From positions 558,001 through 622,000 of the forward strand of contig NZ_JBLXCD010000002.1 of assembly GCF_048265165.1 (NCBI RefSeq): a DNA stretch of 64,000 nt, written 5' to 3'. A program made the translations under genes and the position numbers. The stretch is from Oceanospirillum sp048265165. Its GTDB lineage: Bacteria; Pseudomonadota; Gammaproteobacteria; Pseudomonadales; Halomonadaceae. Below are positions 45,486 to 54,269 of the stretch, one piece after another. Positions within the stretch are counted from its first letter, which is position 1. Each line of letters opens with the position of its first letter. A model generated the notes under the pieces. The model was not told the origin of the DNA. It worked only from the letters and a program-made list of their open reading frames with translations, and ran no database searches.

Positions 45486-45995
45486 TTAGCGGTTCTGTTC
45501 TTTATGGCGCTTATCCATCAGTTTACGCACACGATTACGTTTCATCGTGGACAGATAATCAACAAATACCTTGCCCTGCAGGTGATCACACTCATGCTGA
45601 ATACAGTGTGCCAGAAGGCCATCGGCTTCCAGCTCATAAGCATCGCCATTACGGTCCAGAGCGTTCAGGCGAACACGCAAAGAGCGTTCAACATCGGCAT
45701 AATACTCAGGAACAGAAAGGCAACCCTCCTGCATCATCTCTGTTTCATCATCCAGCGGGGTGTATTCCGGGTTGATCAATACATATGGCTGGTCACGATT
45801 TTCGGAAACATCGATCACAATAATCTGCTGATGAATGTTGATCTGAGTGGCTGCCAGGCCAATTCCGTTGGCATCCAGCATGGTTTCAAACATATTGTCG
45901 ACGATCTCACGGATACTGTCGTCAACCTTTTCCACCGGCTTAGCGACCGTGCGCAGGCGGGTGTCCGGGTACTCTAGAATTTCAAGAACTGCCAT
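45486..45995 (-). CDS. def: Peptide deformylase
   Basis: Removes the N-formyl group from nascent proteins. 169 residues, as in E. coli, with the three signature motifs: GIGLAATQ (44-51), EGCLS (90-94) and HECDH (134-138), whose Cys and two His bind the metal. Confidence 0.97.
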   Translation of the reverse strand: MAVLEILEYPDTRLRTVAKPVEKVDDSIREIVDNMFETMLDANGIGLAATQINIHQQIIVIDVSENRDQPYVLINPEYTPLDDETEMMQEGCLSVPEYYADVERSLRVRLNALDRNGDAYELEADGLLAHCIQHECDHLQGKVFVDYLSTMKRNRVRKLMDKRHKEQNR

Positions 45996-46362
45996 GGCAT
46001 TTGCCTTTATTAATACTGTCTGGGACAGACCCGTATAGTTTCAGCACTGCTGTTAACAGTACTTATAAGTGTCGTTCTGTCCGAATAATTTTTGTCTCGG
46101 GAAGCGTACAATCAGCCGCTTCGGTAAAATTTGACTGGTATTGTAGGGGGGAGGTTCCCCAGGGGCAATCTCTTGAGTGGAATAAGCTTAACTTCCAGGT
46201 CTCTTGCTATTGGGCTGTGGTGAAGATTCTCTGCTGCGGCCTGAGTGCGCTACACTGCTATTAACATCGTCGTGGTGATTGTTAATACTGGTCACTGTGG
46301 CTTTCTGGTGGCGGCACCTAAACTTGGGTGGCTACAAAAGATTTATATTAAGGAGCGACAGG
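45996..46362. other. Divergent spacer between def and dprA
   Basis: 367 bases without a gene. In Pseudomonas a LysM-domain gene lies here next to dprA; none is seen. A spaced inverted repeat ATTAACA/TGTTAAT (46260-46266, 46280-46286) lies 77 bases before the dprA start and could be an operator. No convincing promoter could be fixed by eye. Confidence 0.4.
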
Positions 46363-47670
46363 ATGTCCCCCGAATTTACCTCTGATGACCAGAGTAAAAC
46401 CTCAATCCAGCCCGATACTCAGGCTGTCGAGCTTCAGACCCGCTTGCGTTTTCTTGCACTATCCTCTTTGAAAGGTCTGGGCCCTGCGGGTCTAAGAGAC
46501 CTGTTAGCTTTTGCAGAGCAGGAGGGCGCGGTCTGTGGTGACGACGACTTTTGGCTACTCGTTCTGACTCTGCTGCAAAAACAACAACGTATTTCAACAG
46601 ATGAACTGCATACGTTTGAGCAGCGTATCGCCGATCCTATATACAGTCCTTCAGGCATCAGCTGGCCAGAACGTGACCGGGTTGTTGAGTGGCTACAAGC
46701 ATCCAAAGACAGGCAGCTTCTGGCATTGGGACAGGATGATTACCCATTACTGCTATCGGAAATAGCGGATCCTCCATTGCTGCTCTATCTGCAAGGTGAT
46801 GCTGACCTGTTGCACCGACCTCAGCTGGCGATAGTCGGAGCACGCCGGCCAACCGCGATGGGGCTGTCTGATGCCCGGGCTTTTGCTGGCGCACTTACTG
46901 AGTTGGGGTGGGTGATAACCAGCGGCCTTGCGGAAGGTATCGATGCAGCAGCGCATCAGGGCGCGCTGCAGGCAAATGCCTCCACAGTTGCTGTATTGGG
47001 AACGGGTATTGATCGCTGTTACCCATCACGTCACAAAGGATTACAGCAACAGATAGCGGCTTGTGGCTTGCTGGTTAGTGAGTATCCATTGGGGACGCCA
47101 CCAAGGGGGCCTAATTTTCCCCGGCGTAACCGTATTGTCAGTGGCTTAAGCCTCGGTCTTCTGGTTGTGGAGGCGGCATTAAAAAGTGGCTCTTTAATCA
47201 GTGCCCGGCTTGCCAGTGAGCAAGGCCGAGAGGTGTTTGCCATTCCAGGATCGATCCATCAGGCACAAAGTAAAGGCTGTCATCAGCTGATTAAAAACGG
47301 AGCGAAACTGACGGAAACCGTGATGGATATGCATGAGGAACTTGGGCATTGGTTGAGTCAGCCTTCCATAGTGGGTCAGACTGTTGCAAATGATCGCCAA
47401 CCAGAGCTATTTGGAGCTTCATCACCTGTATCCCGAAAAGTTGCTTCGCTTTCCGGAGACCAGAAGCAAGCCGCTAAAAAACGTGAGTCCAGTGAGTTTA
47501 GTTCAGATGATGCTTTTCGTCTTTGGCAAGCCGTTGAAGCAGGGGCAGGAAGTATTGATGAATTAGTCATGACGTGTCAGCTTGATCCGGTTCAGATTAG
47601 TCAGCACTGCCTGATGCTGGAGATGCAGGGGCTGTTGGTTCAGAAAGCGGGTCGCTGGCAGGTATTGTGA
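46363..47670 (+). CDS. dprA: DNA-processing protein DprA
   Basis: Binds incoming single-stranded DNA during natural transformation and loads RecA. Start at ATG 46363, after AAGGAG, gives 435 residues. N-terminal SAM-like helical region, then the Rossmann domain (VGARRPT, SGLAEGIDAAAHQGAL, FPRRNRIVSGLS) and a C-terminal winged helix. Presence of dprA is widespread and does not by itself prove competence. Confidence 0.94.
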   Translation: MSPEFTSDDQSKTSIQPDTQAVELQTRLRFLALSSLKGLGPAGLRDLLAFAEQEGAVCGDDDFWLLVLTLLQKQQRISTDELHTFEQRIADPIYSPSGISWPERDRVVEWLQASKDRQLLALGQDDYPLLLSEIADPPLLLYLQGDADLLHRPQLAIVGARRPTAMGLSDARAFAGALTELGWVITSGLAEGIDAAAHQGALQANASTVAVLGTGIDRCYPSRHKGLQQQIAACGLLVSEYPLGTPPRGPNFPRRNRIVSGLSLGLLVVEAALKSGSLISARLASEQGREVFAIPGSIHQAQSKGCHQLIKNGAKLTETVMDMHEELGHWLSQPSIVGQTVANDRQPELFGASSPVSRKVASLSGDQKQAAKKRESSEFSSDDAFRLWQAVEAGAGSIDELVMTCQLDPVQISQHCLMLEMQGLLVQKAGRWQVL

Positions 47671-47738
47671 GCGCTTTTTCTTGCATCTCTGATAAGCCTT
47701 AGTTAATTTCCGCCCTGAACTTGAAGCAGGTAATAAAC

Positions 47739-48308
47739 GTGGATAAGCAACACATTCAGCAAGCGGCAGAAACGATCAGACAGGGCGGTGTTATTGCCTA
47801 TCCCACCGAAGCGGTTTGGGGGTTGGGCTGTGATCCACACAATACTGAGGCGCTGGAGAAGCTACTGACGCTGAAGTCCCGTGACCCGGCTAAGGGGGTT
47901 ATCCTGATCGCCGCCAGCTTTGAGCAGGTGCAGCCCTATATGGATTCCTCCTTTATGGAAGGACTTTCCCATGAGAAAAAGTTACAACTTACTCACACCT
48001 GGCCCGGCCCGAATACCTGGTTAGTGCCTCCTTCGGATAAAGTACCGGCTTTGATTAAAGGTCAGCATCCGCTGGTGGCTATGCGGGTAACGGCTCACCC
48101 TCTGGTGCAGGCGTTGTGTGAAGCCTTTGGTGGCCCCATTGTTTCTACGTCGGCCAATCCGGCGGGAGAAGACCCTGCGCTGAGTGAAAAAAATATCCAC
48201 ACCTACTTTGATGATCGTTTGGACTATGTGTTGTCCGGTGAGCTGGGTGGATTGGGTCAGCCCAGTACCATTCGTAATTTGCTGACCGGTGAAACCCTGC
48301 GCGCCTGA
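47739..48308 (+). CDS. tsaC: L-threonylcarbamoyladenylate synthase TsaC
   Basis: Makes threonylcarbamoyl-AMP for the t6A37 modification of ANN-decoding tRNAs. The start is taken as GTG at 47739 (VDKQHIQQAAETIRQGG), which gives 189 residues like E. coli TsaC and has AGCAGG upstream; a TTG at 47721 is the alternative. GGVIAYPTEAVWGLGCDP and VSTSANPAGEDP are the YrdC family signatures. Confidence 0.93.
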   Translation: MDKQHIQQAAETIRQGGVIAYPTEAVWGLGCDPHNTEALEKLLTLKSRDPAKGVILIAASFEQVQPYMDSSFMEGLSHEKKLQLTHTWPGPNTWLVPPSDKVPALIKGQHPLVAMRVTAHPLVQALCEAFGGPIVSTSANPAGEDPALSEKNIHTYFDDRLDYVLSGELGGLGQPSTIRNLLTGETLRA

Positions 48309-48485
48309 CACTATCCCTCTGTAAGCCGTTGATGCTTGTCTCTGCAGGCTAATCCCCCTAGTATTTGCGGCAACTTTTTTGATTGGGTTTCCTGTCCGGA
48401 GACTCCATACCTTTTTTCTCAGTCCGGCTCTGTGATCTACCGCTTTTTTAGCGCCTGGCTGAAATGTTAACCACCGGAGAAAACC

Positions 48486-49403
48486 ATGAGTGCTGTCGAT
48501 TTTGAAGCCGTTAAATCCTATCTGCTCGACCTGCAGGATCGTATCTGTGCGGGGCTTGCTGAAGAAGATGGCAAGGTTGGCTTTCAGGAAGATAACTGGC
48601 AGCGTGAACAGGGTGGCGGCGGTCGTACCCGTTTGATCACCGAGGGTGCGGTGTTTGAAAAAGGCGGCGTGAATTTCTCCCATGTATTTGGTGGAAAACT
48701 ACCCCCAAGTGCATCTGCAGTTCGTCCCGAACTGGCAGGCCGGAGTTTTCATGCGGCAGGCGTTTCTCTGGTGATGCATCCCGAAAACCCCTACGTACCA
48801 ACCTCCCATATGAACGTGCGTATCTTCGTCGCGGAGAAAGAGGGTGAAGAGCCGGTTTGGTGGTTTGGCGGTGGTTACGACCTGACACCGTATTACGGCT
48901 TTGAAGAAGATTGTGTTGCCTGGCATCAGGTAGCGAAACAAGCCTGTGAGCCATTCGGGGAAGAGGTTTATCCGAAGTACAAAAAATGGTGTGACGAGTA
49001 CTTCTACCTGAAGCATCGTGATGAGGCTCGTGGTGTCGGTGGTCTCTTTATGGACGATCTGAACGAAGCCTCTTTCGGCAGCTTTGAAGAGTGCTTTAAG
49101 TTTATTCAGGCGGTGGGTGACAGCTATCTGGAGGCTTACCGTCCTATTGTCGCCAAGCGTAAAGAGACGCCATTTGGTGAGCGTGAGCGTAAGTTCCAGT
49201 GCTATCGTCGCGGTCGCTATGTGGAGTTCAATCTGGTCTTTGACCGTGGCACTCTGTTCGGCCTGCAATCCGGTGGTCGTACCGAGTCGATCCTGATGTC
49301 TCTGCCGCCAGTCGTGCATTGGGATTACGGCTACGAGCCGGAAGCGGGCAGTGCGGAAGCCGAGCTTAATGAGCGCTTTCTGCCGCACCGTGACTGGATC
49401 TGA
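48486..49403 (+). CDS. hemF: Oxygen-dependent coproporphyrinogen III oxidase
   Basis: Converts coproporphyrinogen III to protoporphyrinogen IX in aerobic haem synthesis. 305 residues. Motifs HMNVRIFVA, WWFGGGYDLTPYY and RGRYVEFNLVFDRGTLFGL are family signatures. Start is preceded by CCGGAG. The presence of hemF fits an aerobic or facultative organism. Confidence 0.97.
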   Translation: MSAVDFEAVKSYLLDLQDRICAGLAEEDGKVGFQEDNWQREQGGGGRTRLITEGAVFEKGGVNFSHVFGGKLPPSASAVRPELAGRSFHAAGVSLVMHPENPYVPTSHMNVRIFVAEKEGEEPVWWFGGGYDLTPYYGFEEDCVAWHQVAKQACEPFGEEVYPKYKKWCDEYFYLKHRDEARGVGGLFMDDLNEASFGSFEECFKFIQAVGDSYLEAYRPIVAKRKETPFGERERKFQCYRRGRYVEFNLVFDRGTLFGLQSGGRTESILMSLPPVVHWDYGYEPEAGSAEAELNERFLPHRDWI

Positions 49404-49419
49404 TTTCCCAAAAAGAAAG

Positions 49420-49442
49420 CCGGGCAGTTACCCGCTGTCCGG
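49420..49442 (+). terminator. Weak hairpin after hemF
   Basis: 8-bp stem CCGGGCAG/CTGTCCGG (one G-T pair) with a 7-base loop, 16 bases after the hemF stop. The following TTCTAACC is only weakly T-rich. Confidence 0.4.
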
Positions 49443-49517
49443 TTCTAACCCTATTCAAATTGTTATCCGAAACGTCTGCCAAAAGACGTTGCTGAATGAA
49501 TTTGCAGGAGCCAGAAG

Positions 49518-50261
49518 ATGAGCCAACAGGCCGCCAACGATGCTATGCCTACCAATAATGATGTTAGCCACAAACTTCAGGTTGCCTATATCATGGACCC
49601 GCTGTGTGGCTGGTGTTACGCCGCCGCACCGATAGTGGACGCGATGCGAGAGGCGTTTGGTGATCAGCTGCAGTGGCAGATCTATCTGGGGGGGCTGATT
49701 CGTGAGTCCCGGGTTCTGGGGCCACGCTTCTGTGATCATATTCTTGCGGCCAGTCAGCGTATTGAACAGATTACCGGTCAACCCATCGGTGCTGACTTTA
49801 AGCAGATGATTCAGCAGCCGGACTGCAAGCTGGACTCCCGTCCGGCCAGTATCGCCATTCACGAGCTGATTCTGCAAGGTGAGCCGGAAAAGACACTGGA
49901 TTACATCAAGCGTCTGCAGAACCACCACTTCCGTGAAGGTTTCAGCCTGAATGAAACCGATCTTCTGATCAGCGCTACCGATGGCCTGTTAGATGATCAG
50001 GGCTCTCTGAAAGAGAAGCTGAGTAAACCCGCAACCTGGTCGGATCTGATGGACCCACTGTTTACTCAGGGTCATAACATGATGACCTCGTCGGAAGGTC
50101 AGGGTTATCCAACCTTTGCCATTAAGTATCGTGGTCGTTACCAGAAAATTCAGCATGAAGATTTTTATGGGGACCCGGAAGGACTGATTCAGGCGTTGAA
50201 GCCTGTGGTGGCTGAAGTGACGTCCGGCCAGGTCGCAACGTCTCAGGTAACGGAGGTTTAA
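49518..50261 (+). CDS. DsbA-family thioredoxin-like protein (cytoplasmic)
   Basis: 247 residues with a CGWC active site at residues 30-33 in the motif DPLCGWCYAAAP, an inserted helical domain, and the cis-proline loop GYPTFAI near the C-terminus. No signal peptide, so it probably acts in the cytoplasm. It belongs to the predicted disulfide-isomerase/FrnE-like group of DsbA proteins; the substrate is unknown. One base separates it from aroE, so they share a transcript. Confidence 0.85.
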   Translation: MSQQAANDAMPTNNDVSHKLQVAYIMDPLCGWCYAAAPIVDAMREAFGDQLQWQIYLGGLIRESRVLGPRFCDHILAASQRIEQITGQPIGADFKQMIQQPDCKLDSRPASIAIHELILQGEPEKTLDYIKRLQNHHFREGFSLNETDLLISATDGLLDDQGSLKEKLSKPATWSDLMDPLFTQGHNMMTSSEGQGYPTFAIKYRGRYQKIQHEDFYGDPEGLIQALKPVVAEVTSGQVATSQVTEV

Positions 50262-50262
50262 G

Positions 50263-51102
50263 ATGACAGACCGTTATGCGGTATTTGGCAACCCTATCGC
50301 CCACAGCAAATCGCCACAGATTCATCAGGCGTTTGCCCGTCAGACCCAGCAGCTGCTGAGCTACGAAGCTTTGCTGGCACCGGTGGATGCTTTTGCTCAA
50401 TCCCTGCGTGCTTTTCTGGCGGATCAAGGGCGGGGCTGCAATATCACCGTACCTTTTAAGCAGGATGCTTTTGAAACCGCAGAGCAACTGACTGCCCGTG
50501 CTCAGCGCGCCGGTGCCGTGAACACGCTTTGGCTGGCGGAAGATGGTCAGCTTTGGGGCGATACCACAGATGGTGTTGGCCTGGTGCGTGACCTGACCGA
50601 TAATCAGCAGGTTGGTATCAGTGGTCAGCGGGTACTGATTCTAGGGGCCGGTGGTGCCGTGCGTGGCGTGATCGAACCGATTCTGGAACAGAAGCCGGCT
50701 TCCGTGATGATTGCTAACCGCACCGTTTCCAAGGCTGAACTTCTGGTGGATATCTTTAAAGATCTGTTGCCGGAAGGTTGTACCCTTTCTGTCTGCGGTT
50801 TTACCGACCTTGAAGGTCAGCAGTTTGATCAGGTGATCAATGGTACGGCAGCCAGCCTGTCGGGTGATCTGCCTCCGCTGCCGGATAACCTGCTGGCAGA
50901 TAACGCAGCCTGCTATGACATGATGTACGGCGCGGAAACTACGGTCTTTAACCAGTGGGCACTGAACCATGGCGCTGCCAAGGCGATTGATGGCCTGGGT
51001 ATGCTGGTGGAGCAGGCTGCAGAGTCGTTCCGTATCTGGCGTGGCGTAAAACCGGAAACGACGGAGGTACTGGCAGACCTGAGGGAGCAGCTGCAGGGCT
51101 GA
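50263..51102 (+). CDS. aroE: Shikimate dehydrogenase (NADP+)
   Basis: Reduces 3-dehydroshikimate to shikimate in aromatic amino acid synthesis. 279 residues. N-terminal substrate domain with NPIAHSKSPQIH and NITVPFK (catalytic Lys), then the NADP Rossmann motif ILGAGGAVRGV and NRT (2'-phosphate contact). Follows the hemF/DsbA-like genes as in Pseudomonas. Confidence 0.97.
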   Translation: MTDRYAVFGNPIAHSKSPQIHQAFARQTQQLLSYEALLAPVDAFAQSLRAFLADQGRGCNITVPFKQDAFETAEQLTARAQRAGAVNTLWLAEDGQLWGDTTDGVGLVRDLTDNQQVGISGQRVLILGAGGAVRGVIEPILEQKPASVMIANRTVSKAELLVDIFKDLLPEGCTLSVCGFTDLEGQQFDQVINGTAASLSGDLPPLPDNLLADNAACYDMMYGAETTVFNQWALNHGAAKAIDGLGMLVEQAAESFRIWRGVKPETTEVLADLREQLQG

Positions 51103-51122
51103 TGGCTGGTGTGGCAACTAAG

Positions 51123-51185
51123 CTCGCTCCCACGCTCTGCGTGGTAGCGCAGTTTATGCATTCCCACGCGGAGCGTGGGAACGAG
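51123..51185. repeat. REP-like paired palindrome
   Basis: Two inverted copies of a sequence CTCG(T/C)TCCCACGCTC(T/C)GCG face each other (51123-51144 and 51161-51185), separated by GTAGCGCAGTTTATGC-like sequence. Each copy is itself a palindrome (CCACGC/GCGTGG). The form, the intergenic position right after aroE and the motif resemble extragenic REP-type repeats common in gammaproteobacteria. Only one pair occurs in this window. Confidence 0.7.
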
Positions 51186-51197
51186 TTTTCGCCTGAA

Positions 51198-51476
51198 TCA
51201 GCGCTTCTTATAAAGTCCGATCAGACACAGCACCAAGCCCAGCAGCGACAACAGGATACCGCTGTTCACCAGCAGCGGCTGACGCTCGGAGAAGGGAACG
51301 AAAATGGTACGTCCCTCGATACATTCGCCCACCCGGTAATCAAAGCCCATACCCTCGGCGATACACTTCTGGACTTCGGTCAGTTCTGCCCAGTAGCCAC
51401 TCATCATGGCAACGGATGGGACAACCATTAACGCTAAGCCCCAAAGTACCCAGCGGTTTTTAATCGAATACATCAT
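51198..51476 (-). CDS. Small membrane protein of unknown function
   Basis: 92 residues, two predicted membrane helices (about 10-27 and 70-88) with a loop of about 42 residues that contains two Cys (38 and 52) and probably faces the periplasm. Ends with KKR. Not recognised as a named family. Lies 46 bases after the M48 protease gene on the same strand, so the two could be co-transcribed; the REP-like repeat follows it. Confidence 0.65.
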   Translation of the reverse strand: MMYSIKNRWVLWGLALMVVPSVAMMSGYWAELTEVQKCIAEGMGFDYRVGECIEGRTIFVPFSERQPLLVNSGILLSLLGLVLCLIGLYKKR

Positions 51477-51522
51477 CTCGTTTTGCGTTACCTGTTAAAT
51501 CATCAGTTGCTGATCGGACAGA

Positions 51523-52389
51523 TCAGATCGTACAGTTGGGTACACGACCAGCGGCTTTTGCCTTCTCGTACAGAGCGTTAGCCTTCGGCATCAGTTTCTG
51601 CAGATCCTTAATCCTGCGGTCATGGGATGGGTGTGTCGACAGAAGCTCTGGCTGGCTTTGGCCTCCGCTTGCCTTAGCCATATTTTCCCATAGTGACACG
51701 GCCTGCTCAGGCTGGAAACCTGCTTCGGCCATAAGTTCCAGTCCGATGATATCAGCTTCACTCTCCTGAATCCGGCCAAAAGGAAGTATGACACCGACTT
51801 GTGAACCTATACCCAGTAGGGCAAAAAGCTGATCTTTCTGTTCACTTGGTTCACCGCTGATCTTATAGGCCAGAGCTAGGCCTGTTTGGGTCGCATAAGC
51901 GGTGGAGACACGCTCGTTACCGTGTTCTGCCAGTACATGGGCCAGTTCGTGACCGATCACCGCTGCCAGCTGGTGCTGGTTTTCCGCAACCTCCAGCAGG
52001 CCGGTATAAACGCCAACTTTACCGCCGGGCAGAGCAAAAGCATTCACCTGTTCAGAATCGAACACCACCACTTCCCAGTTATCGATACCGTACTTTGCCG
52101 GTACTTGGGCGATCACCTGATTCGCCACACAGTTTACATACTGGCTGGTGGTGGTCTTATTGGTTGCTGGCGTTTCCTCTTTCATTTGAGCAAAAGATTG
52201 CACGCCCATCTGGTCGATCTCAGAGCTGGGGAATAACTTAAGTTGTTGACGACCCGTAGGCGAGCTAGCACAGGCGGTTAGCAGTGCAGCACTGATACCG
52301 GTAATTAAAGCGCGTCTGGCCCAACGTTTTACACCCGTGCTACGGGCTTTATTGTGGAGAGTACTGCGGAACGAAGTGGCTGATGACAT
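51523..52389 (-). CDS. M48-family metalloprotease, lipoprotein
   Basis: Zinc protease likely anchored in the envelope, of the LoiP/YggG or BepA-related type that handles envelope proteins. 288 residues. N-terminal signal with basic residues to 28 and lipobox LTAC (Cys40). Zinc motif HELAH at 147-151, and the third ligand in ESEADIIGLELMAEAG about 55 residues later. A conserved STHPSHDRRI stretch lies near the C-terminus. Confidence 0.88.
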   Translation of the reverse strand: MSSATSFRSTLHNKARSTGVKRWARRALITGISAALLTACASSPTGRQQLKLFPSSEIDQMGVQSFAQMKEETPATNKTTTSQYVNCVANQVIAQVPAKYGIDNWEVVVFDSEQVNAFALPGGKVGVYTGLLEVAENQHQLAAVIGHELAHVLAEHGNERVSTAYATQTGLALAYKISGEPSEQKDQLFALLGIGSQVGVILPFGRIQESEADIIGLELMAEAGFQPEQAVSLWENMAKASGGQSQPELLSTHPSHDRRIKDLQKLMPKANALYEKAKAAGRVPNCTI

Positions 52390-52594
52390 AGCAGAAAACC
52401 TATCGTTGTAAGTTGAAATCGCGGTAAAGAACGGCGAAATTCAGAAAAAATTCATCAAACAGGGTTGGTAGACTGATTATCCCTGATTCACTTGCAGAGT
52501 ACAGTGTCTGTTTTAACAGAATGAAGCTAGACCTATGACGTATTGAATCACAGAGCCTTTATTCTATTATCACTTCATCATGTACAGGAGGTAT

Positions 52595-52738
52595 ATGAGT
52601 CACCCAAGGAATGGATATGGACACTCCCTCATTGACTGCTTTTCTGGCAGTTTTCAGATCTGGCCTTTTACTGAAAAAGGCAACCTCTATCTATCCTGTT
52701 ACCTGTTTGTCCCGTCAAATGAATTGAGGGGCGGGTAA
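52595..52738 (+). CDS. Possible small protein or leader peptide, 47 codons
   Basis: Within the 379-base gap before the secreted-protein gene, an ATG at 52595 follows a full consensus ribosome site AGGAGG three bases away and opens 47 codons (start MSHPRNGYGHSLIDCF, end PSNELRGG). It stops 30 bases before the next gene. No known family. The ribosome site is stronger than that of the neighbours. It could be a leader peptide, a small protein or chance. The rest of the gap holds nothing recognised. Confidence 0.35.
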   Translation: MSHPRNGYGHSLIDCFSGSFQIWPFTEKGNLYLSCYLFVPSNELRGG

Positions 52739-52768
52739 CGACTTCACTTTGCTTAAAAAGGAATTTTT

Positions 52769-54211
52769 ATGCTTAAAGCCATAGCTCCGGCAGCTCTGCT
52801 GCTGGTTTCTTCTGCAGTATTTGCTGTATCGGCGGATATCAAGAATGCACCTTTTGACCGCACACCGGTTCCTTCAATTTATAACGAGGATTACGTTGAT
52901 ATTCCCGGTGAAAAACGACGGGAACACGGTGACCTGACGCAAGACTATTCTCTGGCTGTTGAGCCTAAAACCCGTCGGAGTATGTTGTCGGCTGAACCCG
53001 GAAGACAGACACTTTCTGCAACAGGTAGCAGCGTTGCCGAGCAGACCGATTGCCCCAATCTTGATTTTGGCAGCGGCTTGTCTTTGACGTTTTCGGCTCA
53101 GGGGCAGTTTGCCTGTGTCAGTACCCTTGTCGAAACAGAAACTAAAATTGAAGGTCTGCTGCTGAATATTCCAGCAGAGGTTAATTACGACCTGTTCCTC
53201 TTCAAGCATGACGAGAACGGCTTAACACAGCTGGATGCGTCCTTTCAGGCTAATGCAGCCGTAGAAAAAACCTTTGCTAAGGTGCAACCGGGAGCCTACG
53301 TACTGGTCGCGCAAGCGACACAAGGAGCCTCGGCAGACCCGGTTATTTTTGGTTGGCAGGGTTATACCCAAATTGACAGTCAGGAAGCCAATGATAGGTT
53401 TGAACAACGTACGCCGTTATCAACTAATGCCGTGATTCAGGGGAATCTGGATAACAGCAATGATAAGGACTTCTTTGCCTACACCGCAGGGCCGGATCAG
53501 GCGCAGCTGAACCTGCGCTTCAATGCCAGTGAGCAATTTGTGCTTGAAACCTGGAGTGGCACCAGCTGGGTACAGTTACCCAATAATCAGTTAGGGGCTT
53601 ACAGCGTAACCCCAAACACCACGGTTAACTTTCTGGTCAGAGCCACAGCGGATAACCCGCCTCCGGCATCAGCCCAGTACGCCCTCGCAATGGCCGCACC
53701 GGGAACGGCTACCTCTATTGATAACTTAAAAGTCTGGAACAATGAAAGGCTGAGTAAGCTGTTACTGCTGGCGAGTTACGAGCCACCGACAACATCCACC
53801 TCCGTGCAGGCGCATAAACTGCTGAACTTCAAGGGATGGCTGAAAGATGCAAGTGGAAACCCCGCTCCATTCGCTAATGTATCAATTGCTATTAAAACGC
53901 TTGGGTCTGATATTGAGTATTCAACCTTACAAGCAGACGAAAAAGGAATGATTAATGGGTCGGTGAGCCTTTCAGATACCTGTGCTGCAAACGACTATAG
54001 GAAGCGAATTCATAACCGTGTTTATAGTGGAACGCCAACAAACCCATCAATGTGGTGGGATATTGATTTTTCTATTGGGGACTTTGCAATTTCTGTTGGT
54101 GATACCATTGACTATGGAAGTTTTTATCATATCTGTAAAGAACGTTTAGTTGAAACGTGTTTTTATGACAAAAACTACAGTACAGGTATGACGGAGCTTA
54201 AATGTTTTTGA
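52769..54211 (+). CDS. Secreted protein with two PPC-like beta domains, function unknown
   Basis: 480 residues, start supported by AAGGA. Signal peptide 1 to about 22 (cut after VSA). Two beta-sandwich segments resemble bacterial pre-peptidase C-terminal (PPC) domains: about 95-195 and about 205-312, the second with ANDRFEQRTPL and DNSNDKDFFAYTAG. Residues 345-400 look like an Ig/transthyretin-like fold (GWLKDASGNPAPFANVSI). Six Cys (95, 116, 405, 456, 464, 479) suggest disulfides. No protease domain is present. GC content drops sharply in the last third. Confidence 0.75.
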   Translation: MLKAIAPAALLLVSSAVFAVSADIKNAPFDRTPVPSIYNEDYVDIPGEKRREHGDLTQDYSLAVEPKTRRSMLSAEPGRQTLSATGSSVAEQTDCPNLDFGSGLSLTFSAQGQFACVSTLVETETKIEGLLLNIPAEVNYDLFLFKHDENGLTQLDASFQANAAVEKTFAKVQPGAYVLVAQATQGASADPVIFGWQGYTQIDSQEANDRFEQRTPLSTNAVIQGNLDNSNDKDFFAYTAGPDQAQLNLRFNASEQFVLETWSGTSWVQLPNNQLGAYSVTPNTTVNFLVRATADNPPPASAQYALAMAAPGTATSIDNLKVWNNERLSKLLLLASYEPPTTSTSVQAHKLLNFKGWLKDASGNPAPFANVSIAIKTLGSDIEYSTLQADEKGMINGSVSLSDTCAANDYRKRIHNRVYSGTPTNPSMWWDIDFSIGDFAISVGDTIDYGSFYHICKERLVETCFYDKNYSTGMTELKCF

Positions 54212-54236
54212 TTTTCTAGTTTGAGCTAATTTTACC

Positions 54237-54262
54237 CTCCAAGCTGGATAGCCAGCTTGGAG
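54237..54262. terminator. Hairpin between the convergent secreted-protein and AT-rich genes
   Basis: Perfect 11-bp stem CTCCAAGCTGG/CCAGCTTGGAG (54237-54247, 54252-54262) with an ATAG loop, between two stop codons. T-runs are weak on both strands; probably a shared bidirectional terminator. Confidence 0.6.
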
Positions 54263-54269
54263 AGGTTGA

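Noticed and set aside
48021..49388. Long minus-strand frames (220 and 229 codons) opposite tsaC and hemF
   Set aside because: Both are antisense shadows of conserved genes with no ribosome site or known domain.
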